A stretch of DNA of 64,000 nucleotides, from positions 999,885 to 1,063,884 of the forward strand of contig VZTG01001545.1 in NCBI GenBank assembly GCA_013397845.1. The letters are read 5' to 3'. The notes under the pieces are model-generated. The model saw nothing but the letters and a program-made list of their open reading frames with translations. It had not been told where the DNA came from and searched no databases. The DNA comes from Melanocharis versteri. Taxonomy: Eukaryota > Chordata > Aves > Passeriformes > Melanocharitidae. The first letter of the stretch is position 1. Every line of letters begins with the position of its first letter. Shown one piece after another: positions 12,415 to 24,412 of this stretch. A program made the position numbers and the translations under genes.

Positions 12415-13805
12415 TCTCTATCTCCCCCTCAAGCTGGGCAAGGCCCTGAATGCCCGCTCTGCTCAGTGAGCAGCCTGATGCTCCGAGTGGCTGAGCCCCT
12501 TGGCAGGCCAGGGGAGGCAGCAGCAGTCCAGGGTGCCACCATGAGGGACCAATTAGACCTCTGGATGCAATTAGCAGCAGCTGTGATTTGTGTGCATCCC
12601 TCTGTGCATATGGCTACGCTGAACTTTCCCTCTGTTTCAAACATCCTTGCAGAGCGCGGGCGAAACGAGAGGAAGGAACATTTGTCTGGGGGTTTTTTTG
12701 AAAGCCTTTATCGTGATGGACGAGGAACCTTTTACTTCATTCTCCAACTTGCAAACAAATTAGGTACCTTCATCACCTTCCCCTGATAGTGGAGCTGGCA
12801 AGCGACGGCCCATGAGCTGCTGGGGAGAGGGTAAGGGGTGTGCAAGTGTTTCACTGGACACCATCAACCAAGTTTGCTGGAAATAAAATATAAGTGAAGT
12901 CAGATGCTGAGGGCTTAAGTGTCCATGCATTAACCAAGATGGTTTCCATCTCGTGGAGCAATTTGGGCTCCGGCCATTTAGGGCAGGACAGGAATTGTTA
13001 TTCATTTTAATGGATGCTGGGCATCCAAATCCCTTCGGTGGAATTGAAACATTTCATCCCTAATTTCTATGTGTTTCAGTCCCTCACATGCAGCCAACTC
13101 CTGCAGGGCACTCCAGGAAGCCTGATGAAAGTGTTACTGGTATTACCCGTAATGATCTTCAGTTTCATTGAAGGGATCAGAGCAAGAAGAAGAGAAGGAA
13201 AGGTCCAGGTCTGTCGACAAAATGTCAGGGAGATGAATAGAGCTGCTTCCTCCTTCCCCATCAGTGGTTTCAGCCCAGAAACAGAAGATCCCATCAGCTG
13301 CAGCCCAGCAGCAGCCCCGAGCTCAGGGTTTCACAGGCAATGAGGCAGCAGCAGGGCTGGCAGCAGAAGGGGACGATGCAGGGCAGGGCAGGTCCTGCTG
13401 CCAGCCATCCTGGTGAGGGATGCTGCCAGCTCTGGGGAGCAAGGCTGTGATGAATGACTGGGAGTTCTGCAGCAGAGCCCCGGGGTCCAGATCTGCCCCT
13501 CTCTCCTCCTTCCTGAGGGATTTTAATGGCAGGATGTCCTTCCTGGCAGGAGGTGCTGATGATGGAGTGGATCACCAGCTCCAGCACAAAAGGAGGAGAT
13601 AAAATCACTTTAGAGGATGCTTTCAAAAGCCAGTCATCTAGCTGGAAAGTCTCTGTTCAAAAACAAGGCAGTGTTGGAGAAGAAACCCCTACAGACATTC
13701 ATAGCCTTGACAAAATTGTTTGGGGTAGAGTAACAGGAAACAAAGCCCCAGATTATTTCATTGCTCAGTAAACAACTCGGTGTCTCGTTGCTGGCAGTGG
13801 TTGGA
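12415..13805. other. Non-coding, nothing recognised
   Basis: ORFs of 60 to 134 codons on both strands overlap each other and lack splice signals or domains. No repeats were recognised. Confidence 0.45.
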
Positions 13806-13996
13806 AACCACAGAGTCCTTTAGGTGGGTAATGACCTCTGAGATCATCAAGTCCAGCCGTGTTTCCACCAAACCATGCCCCCAAGTACCACATCCTCTTG
13901 TCTTTTGAACACTTCCAGGGATAATGATTCCAATCATGTTCCAATGCCTGACCACCCTTTCAGAGAAGAATTTTTTCCTAAATGAGCCCTTTTCCA
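13806..13996 (-). mobile_element. CR1 LINE 3' fragment, sense on minus strand
   Basis: Plus-strand landmarks are 'accacagagtcctttaggtg', 'gacctctgagatcatcaagt', 'cttccagggataatgattcc' and 'cctgaccaccctttcagaga', followed by 'agaattttttcctaa'. These are the reverse complement of a CR1 3' region from a subfamily with the 'AGATCATCAAGTCCA' signature, different from the copy at 10991. It is 5'-truncated and non-coding. Confidence 0.85.
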
Positions 13997-14380
13997 CAGC
14001 AGCTGGCTGGCAGTCGGCTCCTAGAGACGAGTGTGGGGAGAGGTTGTAAATAAGTTAGGGGAGCAGCAAAGGGGCTGAAGCTTGCATGCCATCACTTCAG
14101 GTCAGAGTGTCTGAAAAAACCCAGAATAGTTTCTCCCTATTTGGCTGAAAAGTGAAGGGGGCAGTTCCCCATTCCTTCTCTTCCAGGTGGTTCAATTTGT
14201 CTTTCCTTGGTGTGGAGCAGGTGAAGTTGGGCAGCATTATCTGTGGAGGGGAAGGATAAAGTGGGTGATGTTTTCCATGGAAGTGGAAAATCCAGCAGAA
14301 TTAAATTTGGTCCTTGGAAAAAGATGAACATGTCTGAATGCCCAGCCCAAATGCTGAAGTCACCATAGCTGACCCACAGA

Positions 14381-14540
14381 CAGGAAGAATGGTTTTGTGG
14401 TTAAGGCACTTTGCTGCCATCTGAAAAATCTGGGTTTAATTCCATTAGCCACAACCTCCCTGTGTGCTCACAGACAAATCACTTCCTATCTTTTTGCCCA
14501 GCTCACTACGTATAAAATGAGGGTGATAACTCTTCTTTTC
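14381..14540 (+). mobile_element. MIR-like tRNA-derived SINE (amniote type)
   Basis: The order of landmarks follows MIR: 'atggttttgtggttaaggca' (degenerate A box), 'ctgggtttaattcc' (degenerate B box), 'tccctgtgtgctcacagaca' plus 'aatcacttcc' (the 'tgtgaccttgggcaagtcac' core), then 'tataaaatgagggtgataac' (the 'gtaaaatggggataata' segment). The copy is old and has no poly-A tail. It is clearly non-coding. Confidence 0.72.
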
Positions 14541-17500
14541 TTAGCAGATAGTCCCGGCCATGAAGAGTTTGCAGCTGTGGTGAAGTCCACACATCGTGGA
14601 TTGAAGCAACAAGTTTCAGGAGCGCGTCTCCTTGATGATGATTTTATTTATTCTCCTTCATGGAAGGAGCTGAATTCCCCACTTGAAATCAGAATATTAT
14701 AGCCACAATCCACTCCTATTCATGGGTCAGGATTTGAAACCAATTCTTGTATTAAAAAAAAATGAATCACAGCACAAAAATGACTTAATTAGCTGTGTAG
14801 ACAGCCAGTGTGAGCACAGAATACCCCGAGCAAGGGTCCTCTCCAGCCAAACATCGTCCTTTAGGGAACTTGGCATTCCTTCCAGGCTGTGTGTCAAGGA
14901 GACTGAGCAACTTTACATCAACACAACATGGATTTTCCTTCTACCAAACTACTCTGCAATCTGTAATTTTTAACCTCACAAGTTTGAGATTGTACCTTAA
15001 CATTTGCAGGAAGCAGATGGCTTCTGCATACTGCCAACCTGTTGTTACAAAAGCATCTTCCAAGAATTGTTTTCTACCCACAGTCGCTAACCATAATTAA
15101 CCTTTCATATGATTTAATAAACAGCAAAAAATATTTGCCATCTCATATTAATAAAGAGAGCTTTTCAGGACATTTTTCCCCCCTCTTCAAGAATGTAGAA
15201 GCTGCGGTAATTTTTGCGCGTGCTTGCTTTTATTGCCTTTCAGATTATTTAGGGATGCAGTTTACCTATGCTGATTAAAGCTGAGAAGGACAGCAGAACA
15301 GAGGATGAGCAGAGCATCTTCTGGCATGGCACAAAGTGACCTTTTATTTCAGGAGAAAAAGGAAGTTTGGGTGAGAAGCACGACTGCTAAGTGTGGGGCA
15401 GAGAGGGAGAGCAGAACCCACCGACAGCCACAGTGATATCAAGCTGTGTTTTCCAGCTTTCCCACACTCATGATTTTAATGCTTCATGGAGTTTTAAGTG
15501 ATAATAATAGAGTCCTGTAGTACTTTGACCTTTTCAATATTGAGAAACTTCACTGACTGGTCATTTTTGGGCAGAGGGCTCTCTCTCTATATATATACAC
15601 ATACCATGGTGACAGACACCTCCAAAGTGCCTGGGAGACAGCGAAGTGAAAAGTGGGATATTAGCATGATTTCATTAATGAATGAAAATGAAGATGCTGG
15701 CTGAGACTTACCCCCCTATTACAGGGGAAATGAAATGGCAGACATAAGTAAAGAGCTGGCATGGAGAATCAAAGTACATCTCCCTGTTCCTGATGGGTAG
15801 TTGCTTTGGCTTAGGATATCAAAGGCTTTCTGAAGACCTGAAACTATAAAGGAAATATTCTCTGGGTTTAACCAATTTCCATTATGGGGATTAGGGAACA
15901 CTGTCCCTGCTAGGACAGGAGAACTTCTTTAATTAATATTTCTTGTGACTGTTAAGTGCTCATCATCCATTAGTATGATAATGTACCTTTGAAATCACAA
16001 ATACAATTACGATGATAACGGCTTGGCTATAAAAAATAAAATAAAACCATATACATACGAAGACCGAGCTGCAGCCCAGGAACTGATTCCAGGAGATGGC
16101 CCCAGGTTTTCTGCTTTCTCCCTGGTTTTGCCGGTAGATTGGAATTTGCCAAATGGTATTTGGTTCCTTTTTATTATCCATGTGTTGCCAAGATTGAAAT
16201 GGATAAGCTTCAATTAAGATGGATGCACATCAAATTAATGCAAGCCCAAGGAGGCTGACTTTATAGCTGAAAATAAAATATAGTAAAACAGTTAAAAACA
16301 AAATTGCTTTCTGAATCTAGAAATTAGGCTAGGGAAACCAAAGATCTCAGACACAAATAATTTTTTTTTAAACTAAGGATAAAACTTCTATTTCTGTAAA
16401 TATAATATGCACCTGAAACCAACCAAACAGTTGCAATATTTTCTTTGCATCATATTTCAGATGTTGACTCATATATTTACTTGCCTGGAATACAGCAGAA
16501 AACCACCATTTTGTTAAAGATGCCATTTCTTTAACTATTTCTGGTAGCCTTTTCCAGTAATTAATGCCTCAGTTAAGCCAGACTGTGGTACACTCCTTAT
16601 TCTGCTCCCTTTTGTGATAATTTTATCCTAGTCTTGCTCTAGAGATTTTTTTTTAGTGTTCTTAGATTTTATCTAGTTTAGAACAACTCTTAAAAAATTA
16701 TTCCCATTAAAAAAATTGTTATTTTCCTGTGGGGACTGTGAACATAAAACGTGCATCGTGATATCGACACAAGTTTGAAATATGCAAAGTACGGTTTTTA
16801 CTTTTGTAGAGCTCAGTGCGATACAGGATAGAAGAAATACAGGATCAGTAATCTCTTATACAATCCTTTTCCTCTTTGCCTGGTACCTCAAGGTGCCCTC
16901 TCTGACTCTGAAAATTCAGAGTTTGGTGCTGCTGTTGTCCTTGGAAACTTTTTTTAAGCCCAGTTTACAAGGTCTAACCAATTGAATTTAATTTTCTTTC
17001 CTTCCCAATTCAGTTTAAAAGTGGAGGTTTAGCCTTTGACCTTCTGAATTTTCTTTTCCACTGTCTCATATTATTATTATTATAATATAAAGGTGTTTTC
17101 TTGCTGCTGTTTCTTGTTTTGCTTTTTTTGGTTTATTTAGCCTTTTTTTTCCCCTTTTTTATTACAGGATGGGTTAAACAGTCACTCCTAGCACTTTTTG
17201 GATTCATTGGCTCCAGCTCAAATCCACGGGACAAACATTTTGTTGCCACAAGAGCCCCGAGGATCTATAATCTGCAGTTCCTTTCAGTCCCCTGGCAGCC
17301 GTTTCCAGCCAGGACGTGTTTGATGGGTTTTTTGGAAGAACACGTTTTCATTCAAGAGATGTTACAGCAAAATCCGAGCAAGGTCTGCAGTGGTCTGTGT
17401 CCGAAGGCAACAAAGCCAGCTTTCTCCTCGGGTTTGGGTTTCTTTTCAGCACTTACCAACTTTGTCTCACAACACCCTTGAGGAGGCAAAAGCGCTTTTT

Positions 17501-18509
17501 GTTCCTTTATTGCCAGGCGAGGGAAGCGGGACATTAAAACCCCGGTGGTGCAGCAGGAGGCAGCCCTGGGGACGCCTTGGCGGGGCAAAAAGGGGGGTTT
17601 GAGATGATGCTTTGGGTACCCCCCGGCCCCTGCTCACCTTACCCACCCTGACCTCCTCTCACAAATTTATTCCCTCGAAATTCAGAGCCACAAAGCTCTG
17701 GGAGAGCTGCTTGGGCGGGAAGGCGGAGGATTTATTTGCCGCTAACCTGTCTGGGGAGTTATTTTTTGTCCCTCTCCAGCCTGCACATGGCCCTGCCATC
17801 GCTGCCGCCCCTCGCCAGTTTTAAGGCATTTATACACAGATCCCTGTGGAGGAAATGGGCTCTTTTTGTCCCGTATTGCAGATGGCAGCTACGAGAGAGG
17901 AAGATTTATGTCACTTGCCCAACTTCGCTCTGGAAGTCTTTGGCAGAGATTTGCACCCTGGTCTCCAACCTCACGCTACAATTTGTGACCATCGCTTCTG
18001 GCTCCGCTTCAGCCTCTCCTCTCTCAAAGCAGGGATAAGGACAATTGCCATCTTTCACTCTTTTATAACAAATCTCATTATAATTTATTAATTTTTTATT
18101 TTAAACCCTCTCTTTGAAGTAGTGTGAGAGTGTGGAAAACTCCACTTTCATTAAAAGGAAAATTAAAGTTATGGACAAAAAGGCTGAAACAGAAAGACTA
18201 GAAACTGTAATACTAACACAAAAAATTAAACATTAAAACAACAATCTGCTGCTCCAAGGGTCATCCTGTGATTTACATGGAGTAATTCATGATGTTCCAG
18301 CACAGTTGCTGGGCAGACCTTAAAGATTGATGCCTCTGAGGGAATACTAATTTTAAAAAGTATTCAGCTCCTCATCAGATATTGAGGAGTGTGGCACGCT
18401 TTCATTTCTCCCTGCACATTAGCCAAATTAAATCAAAATAAATATCAACGAAAATATTGCACAGGACATAAAAACCCCATCCGTTTGTGCTCTATCCATA
18501 TGCTGCTTT
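14541..18509. other. Non-coding, mostly AT-rich unique DNA
   Basis: No gene or transposon was recognised. Composition shifts from very AT-rich (15.9-17.1 kb) to GC-richer (17.2-17.8 kb) before the CpG island. Confidence 0.45.
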
Positions 18510-19065
18510 ACGAGACGCTGGGTTTCGCTCCTGCTCCGCTCTCCGCTGCCAGCCCCGAGCGCGCAGCAAGGCGCGGAGTCCCCGATGTGCTTCAGGCATT
18601 CATCCCTCCGACACCGCACCCCGGGGCCTGCCTGCAGTTTTGTTCTCACCCTGTCTCTTCGCCAGGCTTGTTTGTGCCCACGGGCAGCAGCCGTGGCCTG
18701 GCCAACGCCTGCCAGGCCGGCTCCAGTCCCAGCCACCGGCTTGGGCTGCGCCGCTGCCACGGCGGGACCAGCCGCAAGGTGCATTCCTGCCAGCAAAAAG
18801 TACAGTTGCTAAAAGGTGCTTTGTTCATTAATTATCTTAGGGTGGTTTGGACAAAGCAGACGTTTCCATGTCCGGGAAGTTGTTGCTGAGGGATGCTGGC
18901 GCGTTCGCACCCCGCGGGTCCCTCGCTGTGCATCTGCATCCGAGGCGCCGCGCAACCTGCGGAGCACGGAGCGCCCGCGACAGAAATCATAAACCACAGC
19001 TCAGGCTTTGAAAATGCAACCAATTTGTGCCGGCTCGGGAGCAAGAGCAGCGATTTCTGCTTTTA
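18510..19065. promoter_or_regulatory. Strong CpG island, no gene recognised
   Basis: Roughly fifty CpG dinucleotides occur in about 550 bp, in two blocks (18510-18785 and 18865-19060) separated by an AT-rich gap. The flanks are CpG-poor. Typical clusters are GAGCGCGCAGCAAGGCGCGG and GAGGCGCCGCGCAACC. Such islands usually mark a promoter or a developmental enhancer. The long frames on both strands here (up to 166 codons) carry no recognised domain and are explained by the loss of AT-rich stop codons. CpG counts are by eye. Confidence 0.6.
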
Positions 19066-19074
19066 AACCCGGTG

Positions 19075-19420
19075 CAGTTTAGGGTAATGTGATTAGAGAT
19101 TCAACATTTCCCCCTCTCATTATTATTTAGCTCCCTGATTTGAATGCTCAGGTTTGAGGGAAGGGGGATTGCTTGGAAATTACAGACGCAGCCAAATTTC
19201 TTCCTTCTCCTTTGACAGGGCAGTGCTGATGGTTATTGTTCTTTGCTAGCTGCATTACGCTGTCCTTGATTTTTGTTTCAAGCAGTCTAATGGCATGATG
19301 TCAAATCCTGCTAATTGGTTTAGGATTAAAATGCAGGGCCACATCACTCTCTTGATTAACCAGCAGCAAAACTGCTTTTGTCTAACGATCGTTTCAGAGG
19401 AGAAAGAAAATAAAGCATAT
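19075..19420. promoter_or_regulatory. Enhancer-like AT-rich block beside the CpG island
   Basis: Directly after the CpG island, the DNA becomes a repeat-free AT-rich stretch with TAATGTGATTAGAG, TGCTAATTGGTTTAGGATTA and TTGATTAACC. These are typical homeodomain and paired-type half-sites. The CpG island plus AT-rich neighbour is a common layout at developmental regulatory loci. Confidence 0.35.
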
Positions 19421-21984
19421 AAAGGAAGCGTCAGGCTTTTGTCAGTAAAAATACATAGGAAACAGCTTTTTTTTTTTTTTAAGGAAAAAAAATTGCTACT
19501 GTGAGGCCCACTAAGTTTTGACTTGTAGCAGTTAAAAAGCAGCCCAGCGGGGAAAAAATCGCTTCCTGAGGAGCACGGACTGCTTTTATCCAGCATCCAG
19601 CCACTCTCTGCGCCGCACTGGAGCATCCGTGGCTGGACCTGCTCATATTTAACACACCAGCAACAAAAAATCAACGGGAACAGCTCAGCCTCATTTCTGG
19701 CCTCTCTGACACCCAAACGATCCCAGTCCCAGCCGAGTTTGTACCGGGATAAATAACCCAGGACTGAGCAAAGGCTGTGGTGGGCAGTGCAGCACCAGGG
19801 AGATGCTGGGAGCTGCAGGCACAAGCAGGGACCTGAGCAGGATGTGGGACACCTGGGGTCACGGGAACGGGGTCTGCATCTGCAGCATCCCCCTCCACTC
19901 ACCCCAAGGACTCAGAAATTAATTCTGCATCCTGGAACGGGGTTGTGCTTGCTGGGACTGAGCTCACCTGTTGGGTAATGAGCATAAAGAAGTAGTTTTT
20001 CCTGGGGATTATTGGGAGAGGAAGGGGGGAATTCATGGTTCAAATTATAAAAGTGGAAGCAACACTAAACCACTACTTTGCTACCCCTCTGCTATTAAAA
20101 AAAATACCCCAACAAACCCACAAGAACACCCCCATCAATCCTCAAAGATTCTCCTTACTGCACTGTTTAATCTCTTTGGCTCCTGTTTTCCCTGACCAGC
20201 TGAGAGATTTAATTTCCAGGGAATTAGACGTCCAATTCAGGGCATTGTTTTGGGAAATGTGCACACCATTTACCACACACAGTCCTGAAAGTCACCGTCG
20301 GACCCAGCGCTCCCAGCACGCTCCAGTCCCGTCCCCGCTCTGCCGGGAGGTGAAAGGGACTTTATTGGGAAGGTTTTGATGCATTTGGCATGCCTTTGAA
20401 CCTGGCTCCCCCAAAGGGAGAGAATGAACTCAGGCGGAGAAAGAAAAGAGGAAATAAAAGGGCCCTTCCCATCTGCCCGGCTGCATTCAATGGGGAGCTT
20501 TTTAAAAGGTATAATAGAGGTTTGTGTGTTCCTGCTGAGATTCGTTCTGGTCAACTTCTCCAGGGCGCTCAGACGGGGCGGTGTGGTGTGCCTGCCCTCC
20601 CCCAGCACCCTCAGAAAGAAATTACAGTGGGTTTTCTTTTTTTTAAACTTATTTTTTTCTGCTGCAGAAAGTGTATGCCCTGCACACACTTTGCTCTTGC
20701 ACAAAGGCGACTCGAGCCAACCCTGCCAAAAACTGATGTGGGTGTTTCTCTGGGTTTTTACCAGCAGTGCAGTAAAGCCTAGTGTTCCCAAGCATGGCGT
20801 TGAGGCATCCAACCCCCAAATATCCCCACAGGATCCAGCCCAGGTATTCCTAGAGAGCATCTCTGGGACGGTGGGGATGGGGAGCATCCTAAGGCTCAGC
20901 CCAGCTTCCCAGCATCCCGTTGTGGAGGTAAATCAGCAGCACATTGGCCGCACTCCAGAAGTTGTCCTGCTCTTTATTGTGCTCTGTGACTTGTTGGTGT
21001 GATTATTAAAAGCCAGGTCAGCTGCAAAGCTGATTTTTTAAATGCACTCCTGGCCCCAGAGCAGACAAGATGACATTTAACAACAGCAAGCGCTCAGGAA
21101 GGGGCCCCGTGTCAGCACCCAACAGGTACAGAAACGCCTGAGAAGTTCTTGGCTGTCGTGAGCAGCTTTCTGCTTTGCAAACTATGATAGAAAGAGTGGA
21201 AATACGTTTTGTCTGCTTTTCCCTGACTCCGGGACTCCAAAGCAGGAAGATGAGAACATCCTGCACACATGTTAATTAGTCATTCCTTAAAACCAAATGT
21301 CACAGCGCTCATATTTAATTCCAAGAACAGACTGATGAATATGTACGTATAGTTATATTTCATTTACATACTCTGGGATTTGTTAGGAGACGCCTAATAA
21401 AACCATCTAAAATGAATTAGATGTTCTCCTCACAACATTTATTTTGAATTCACGTATATCAGAGGAACATTCCCAATACTGTAATAGGGGATTTTCACAG
21501 AAATAAAATACATATATTGCATTTCATAAATGAAGATAGGGAGTTAAAGCAACCACCCTCTAAATGGGATTTGATTCTTGATGTAGCAAACACAAAAAAT
21601 GAGGCTTGAGGGTCTGGGGAGGCAGTGATTGGGTTTGTAGGAGCCCAAGGAGGATGAAGCTTAGCATCCAGAACACTGTAAGAAAGTGTCCACATAAGGA
21701 AAATATTAAAGGAACTGAATCAGCTCCTCAAAGCCAGCAAGAAAAGAAAATCCCCTTGAGACATTTGCATCCTCTTATTTTCAGTTTCCCAGTTCTGCAT
21801 CTAATAATTTTTAAAATTTATTTTTTCCTTTACTCAGAGCCCCTGCCCTTGGAGCGGGGTCCATCCAGGTAGCTGCACTCAAAAAAGCCATTCCAGCCCA
21901 AGAGGCCCTTCAGGGATTTTTTTTTTTCCCTTTTCAAACCAAACCAGCTTACAGGAAAACCCCTGCTGTTTCGGTTTTCTGTTT

Positions 21985-22090
21985 TGTTCTTCCCCTGCAC
22001 CCCGCGAGCTCCTGGGGAGCACAGAAGCGTGGCCGCGCGTCCTGGCGGGCGCGTCGTCGGCTCGACAGGTCCTGCCGCGGGAATTCAGCT
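21985..22090. promoter_or_regulatory. Small CpG cluster
   Basis: A 100-bp pocket rich in CpG (for example GTGGCCGCGCGTCC and GGGCGCGTCGTCGGCTCG) lies in CpG-poor DNA. It is too short for a standard island and may be a decayed one, or unmethylated regulatory DNA. Confidence 0.35.
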
Positions 22091-23720
22091 CGGATGTGTG
22101 AGCCTGGAACAAATCTGGCTCACTCGCCAAGGGCTAAGAGGGGTGGAAGGCAGTAAAATCTCCTTTCGGTCTATAAAAATCTGCAGAGATATTTGGAATG
22201 TGCAGAGGGAGCAGATCTCCCGGGTAAAGCAAAGCGATGATTAAAATAGTCACTTTTCTGACCGTAATCGCAATTTAAATACTGCAGCTTTTGTTTGCAG
22301 AATGGCTTTGGTTTATATTCTAGTGACAGTCACACAACTCCACGGGTTGTTTTTGGAGTTAGTGGCAAAAACATGTGGTTTGAATTTAAAGTCTTAAAGT
22401 TAGAGGATCAACGTTTCTCCAGCAAAGATATTGCCAGTGTCTCTGTGAGTCATAATTTTAAATCATCAGGAACCTGAACACTCCTCATTAAATGATTAAA
22501 GGGAACAGTAATGAAAAAGCTAAAAGAAAGGATAAATATACAGCCATAGAAACAGGAACATCTATTTTCAAAGCAGAAAAAAATTACTGCCATCCTGACA
22601 AAGAGCAATAAACTTATCAAACTAACTCACTTGTTTTTTTTTTTCAGTCAAGAATGTAATCTTAATAAAGCAACAAATTTCAGATGGCAGGGTAAGATTA
22701 CAGCTCTTCTAGACGAGGACTAGAGTTTTCCCATAAACAGGTTATTGCTGTGGGTTCTGGTCATAATTAACTCTGTATTTATACCCCACTTTCTGAGAAT
22801 AAAATGATCCCTGAGACCAAGTGCTTGCTGGTGAAGTTTCTATTGGGGTATCCAGCTTGTTTCTCTCTACGAGCTCCATGTTCACGTTTTCCCCAGTAAT
22901 CACGGCCTCAACTCGGCTCTCCCACACCTGAGCTCATTCTCTTCTCCCCTCCCAAAACAGAGAGTGGGATGCAGACCAGAGCAGGGCTGGGTTCTGCAGA
23001 CCAGCACCTGTATACAAGACAGAGGAGCAAAGATACCCTTTCTCTGTGTAAGAACATACCTCAGCTGAGCTGCTTTTTCCTTCCTCTGAAAGACCAGGGG
23101 CTGCCCAGTACTCCAGAACCATTCCAACCAGTTTCAGGAAGGCCTGGAATGGGAACGATCGTGGTTACCAGAGATGGTGCTTGTTGGAAACCTTGGCACA
23201 TTGTGTTTACAGGAATTGCATTGGGTGGGTTGCAGTTTTGCTCCTTCAGTGCCTGTTTAGAAGAAAATACGTGAAAAAAACAAATAAACAAAATATAAAA
23301 AAAAAATTAGGTAAGTGTATTGACTGAGGCATTACGTAGCATAAATAAATATAAATACATGAGGCTTGCTGCCTGACTGTATCGATACATTGGCAAGAAT
23401 TCAAGGGTTATATTTGAAATGCAGAAAATAATCCAGTGAGTCATCTTCCCCACGCTTTGGCTTGCCATCCTCTCCCATTCTCGCTTTGACCCAGGAGGGC
23501 ACAGCACACAGCCTGAAAATAGGCAGTGGGATGATGTGGCGTGGCTGCACCGCTCTGCTCCGCGCGGGAAGCGCCCAATCCCATCCGCAGGCAAACAGGA
23601 GGGATGCTCAGAAAAAGTTTGAAAAATGCTGCTGTCATAGACATTCTCATGCCTTTCTTTGAACTGCATTCCACCATCCAAGAGAAACGAGCAGATAAGA
23701 AGAACCCCCCCCCCGAAATA

Positions 23721-23770
23721 AGTGATAATAATGATAGTGATAACAACAACGATGGTAATAATAAAATAAT
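23721..23770. repeat. Degenerate GATAATAA-type microsatellite
   Basis: An imperfect run of GATAATAATGATAGTGATAA-type units. It follows a run of eleven C at about 23705-23715. Confidence 0.85.
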
Positions 23771-23997
23771 GACACATAGAAACGTAACACCAAGAGTCAC
23801 TGCATTTCTAGTCCACAGGTCCATGGGCTGAAAACTGAATCACAAACAAAATCAGAACAGGAAACCGGAGGCACACAGTTTAAATAAGAAAATGAAATTT
23901 TGGATTGTAACATTTGCAAATGTAAAAATAGGATTCAGCCTTAGGCTCCATTACAGATGACTCGACCATGACAGCTTGGCAAACTGAATCAGTGACA

Positions 23998-24303
23998 TAC
24001 CTCCCCAAAACAGCTCTTTTCTAGCAGATTTCCAGGGCCAAGCAAGTGGTTGTGATCTGGAGTGAAAGTGTCTTACCTCCCCAAAACAGCTCTTTTCTAG
24101 CAGATTTCCAGGGCCAAGCAAGTGGTTGTGATCTGGAGTGAAAGTGTCTTACCTCCCCAAAACAGCTCTTTTCTAGCAGATTTCCAGGGCCAAGCAAGTG
24201 GTTGTGATCTGGAGTGAAAGTGTCTTACCTCCCCAAAACAGCTCTTTTCTAGCAGATTTCCAGGGCCAAGCAAGTGGTTGTGATCTGGAGTGAAAGTGTC
24301 TTA
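23998..24303. repeat. Tandem array, four identical 76-bp units
   Basis: The unit begins 'acctccccaaaacagctctt' and ends '...ggagtgaaagtgtctt'. The word CTCCCCAAAA starts at 24001, 24077, 24153 and 24229, exactly 76 bp apart. All four units appear identical base for base. There is no poly-A, no coding frame, and no similarity to CR1. Perfect identity means a recent expansion, or an assembly duplication. On the minus strand every unit contains GGAG|GTAAGAC, a consensus splice donor. Confidence 0.97.
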
Positions 24304-24412
24304 ATGCAAATGGCCAAGGTGGGCACCTGAGAGCAGAGAGGTGGCTCCAACAGCTGGGTCACCAACCTCTTTCCTGATGACTTTCCAGGGCTCTGCTCTC
24401 CCATTTGCATTA
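24302..24412. repeat. Inverted repeat carrying paired octamer motifs
   Basis: TAATGCAAATGG at 24302-24313 and its exact reverse complement CCATTTGCATTA at 24401-24412 face each other across 87 bp. Each arm contains the octamer ATGCAAAT (24304-24311 and, inverted, 24403-24410), the binding site of POU/Oct factors. The left arm overlaps the last bases of the 76-bp tandem array. Octamer function here is inferred from the motif only. Confidence 0.8.

Larger units (their letters stand above)
19441..23997. other. Non-coding with a CpG pocket and simple repeats
   Basis: The long frames at 19255-19902 (minus, 215 codons) and 20424-21002 (plus, 192 codons) show no family resemblance and no flanking splice pattern. 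Nothing else was recognised apart from the features listed separately. Confidence 0.45.

Noticed and set aside
13756..13805. A segment (CAGTAAACAACTCGGTGTCTCG) that could be the 3' end of an old LTR next to the CR1 copy.
   Set aside because: Only about 30 bp look LTR-like and no matching upstream body or second end could be found.
18389..18889. A 166-codon plus-strand frame across the CpG island.
   Set aside because: Overlapping long frames exist on both strands because high G+C removes stop codons. No known domain is present.
19255..19902. The longest minus-strand frame in the window (215 codons).
   Set aside because: It shows low-complexity serine, cysteine and lysine-rich stretches, overlaps T-rich DNA, and has no known domain or splice context.
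22742..22927. Minus-strand frame with WESRVEAVITGENVNMELVE, considered as a possible FREM or other exon.
   Set aside because: The sequence before it is purine-rich, not a splice acceptor, and it lacks the CSPG or Calx-beta pattern.
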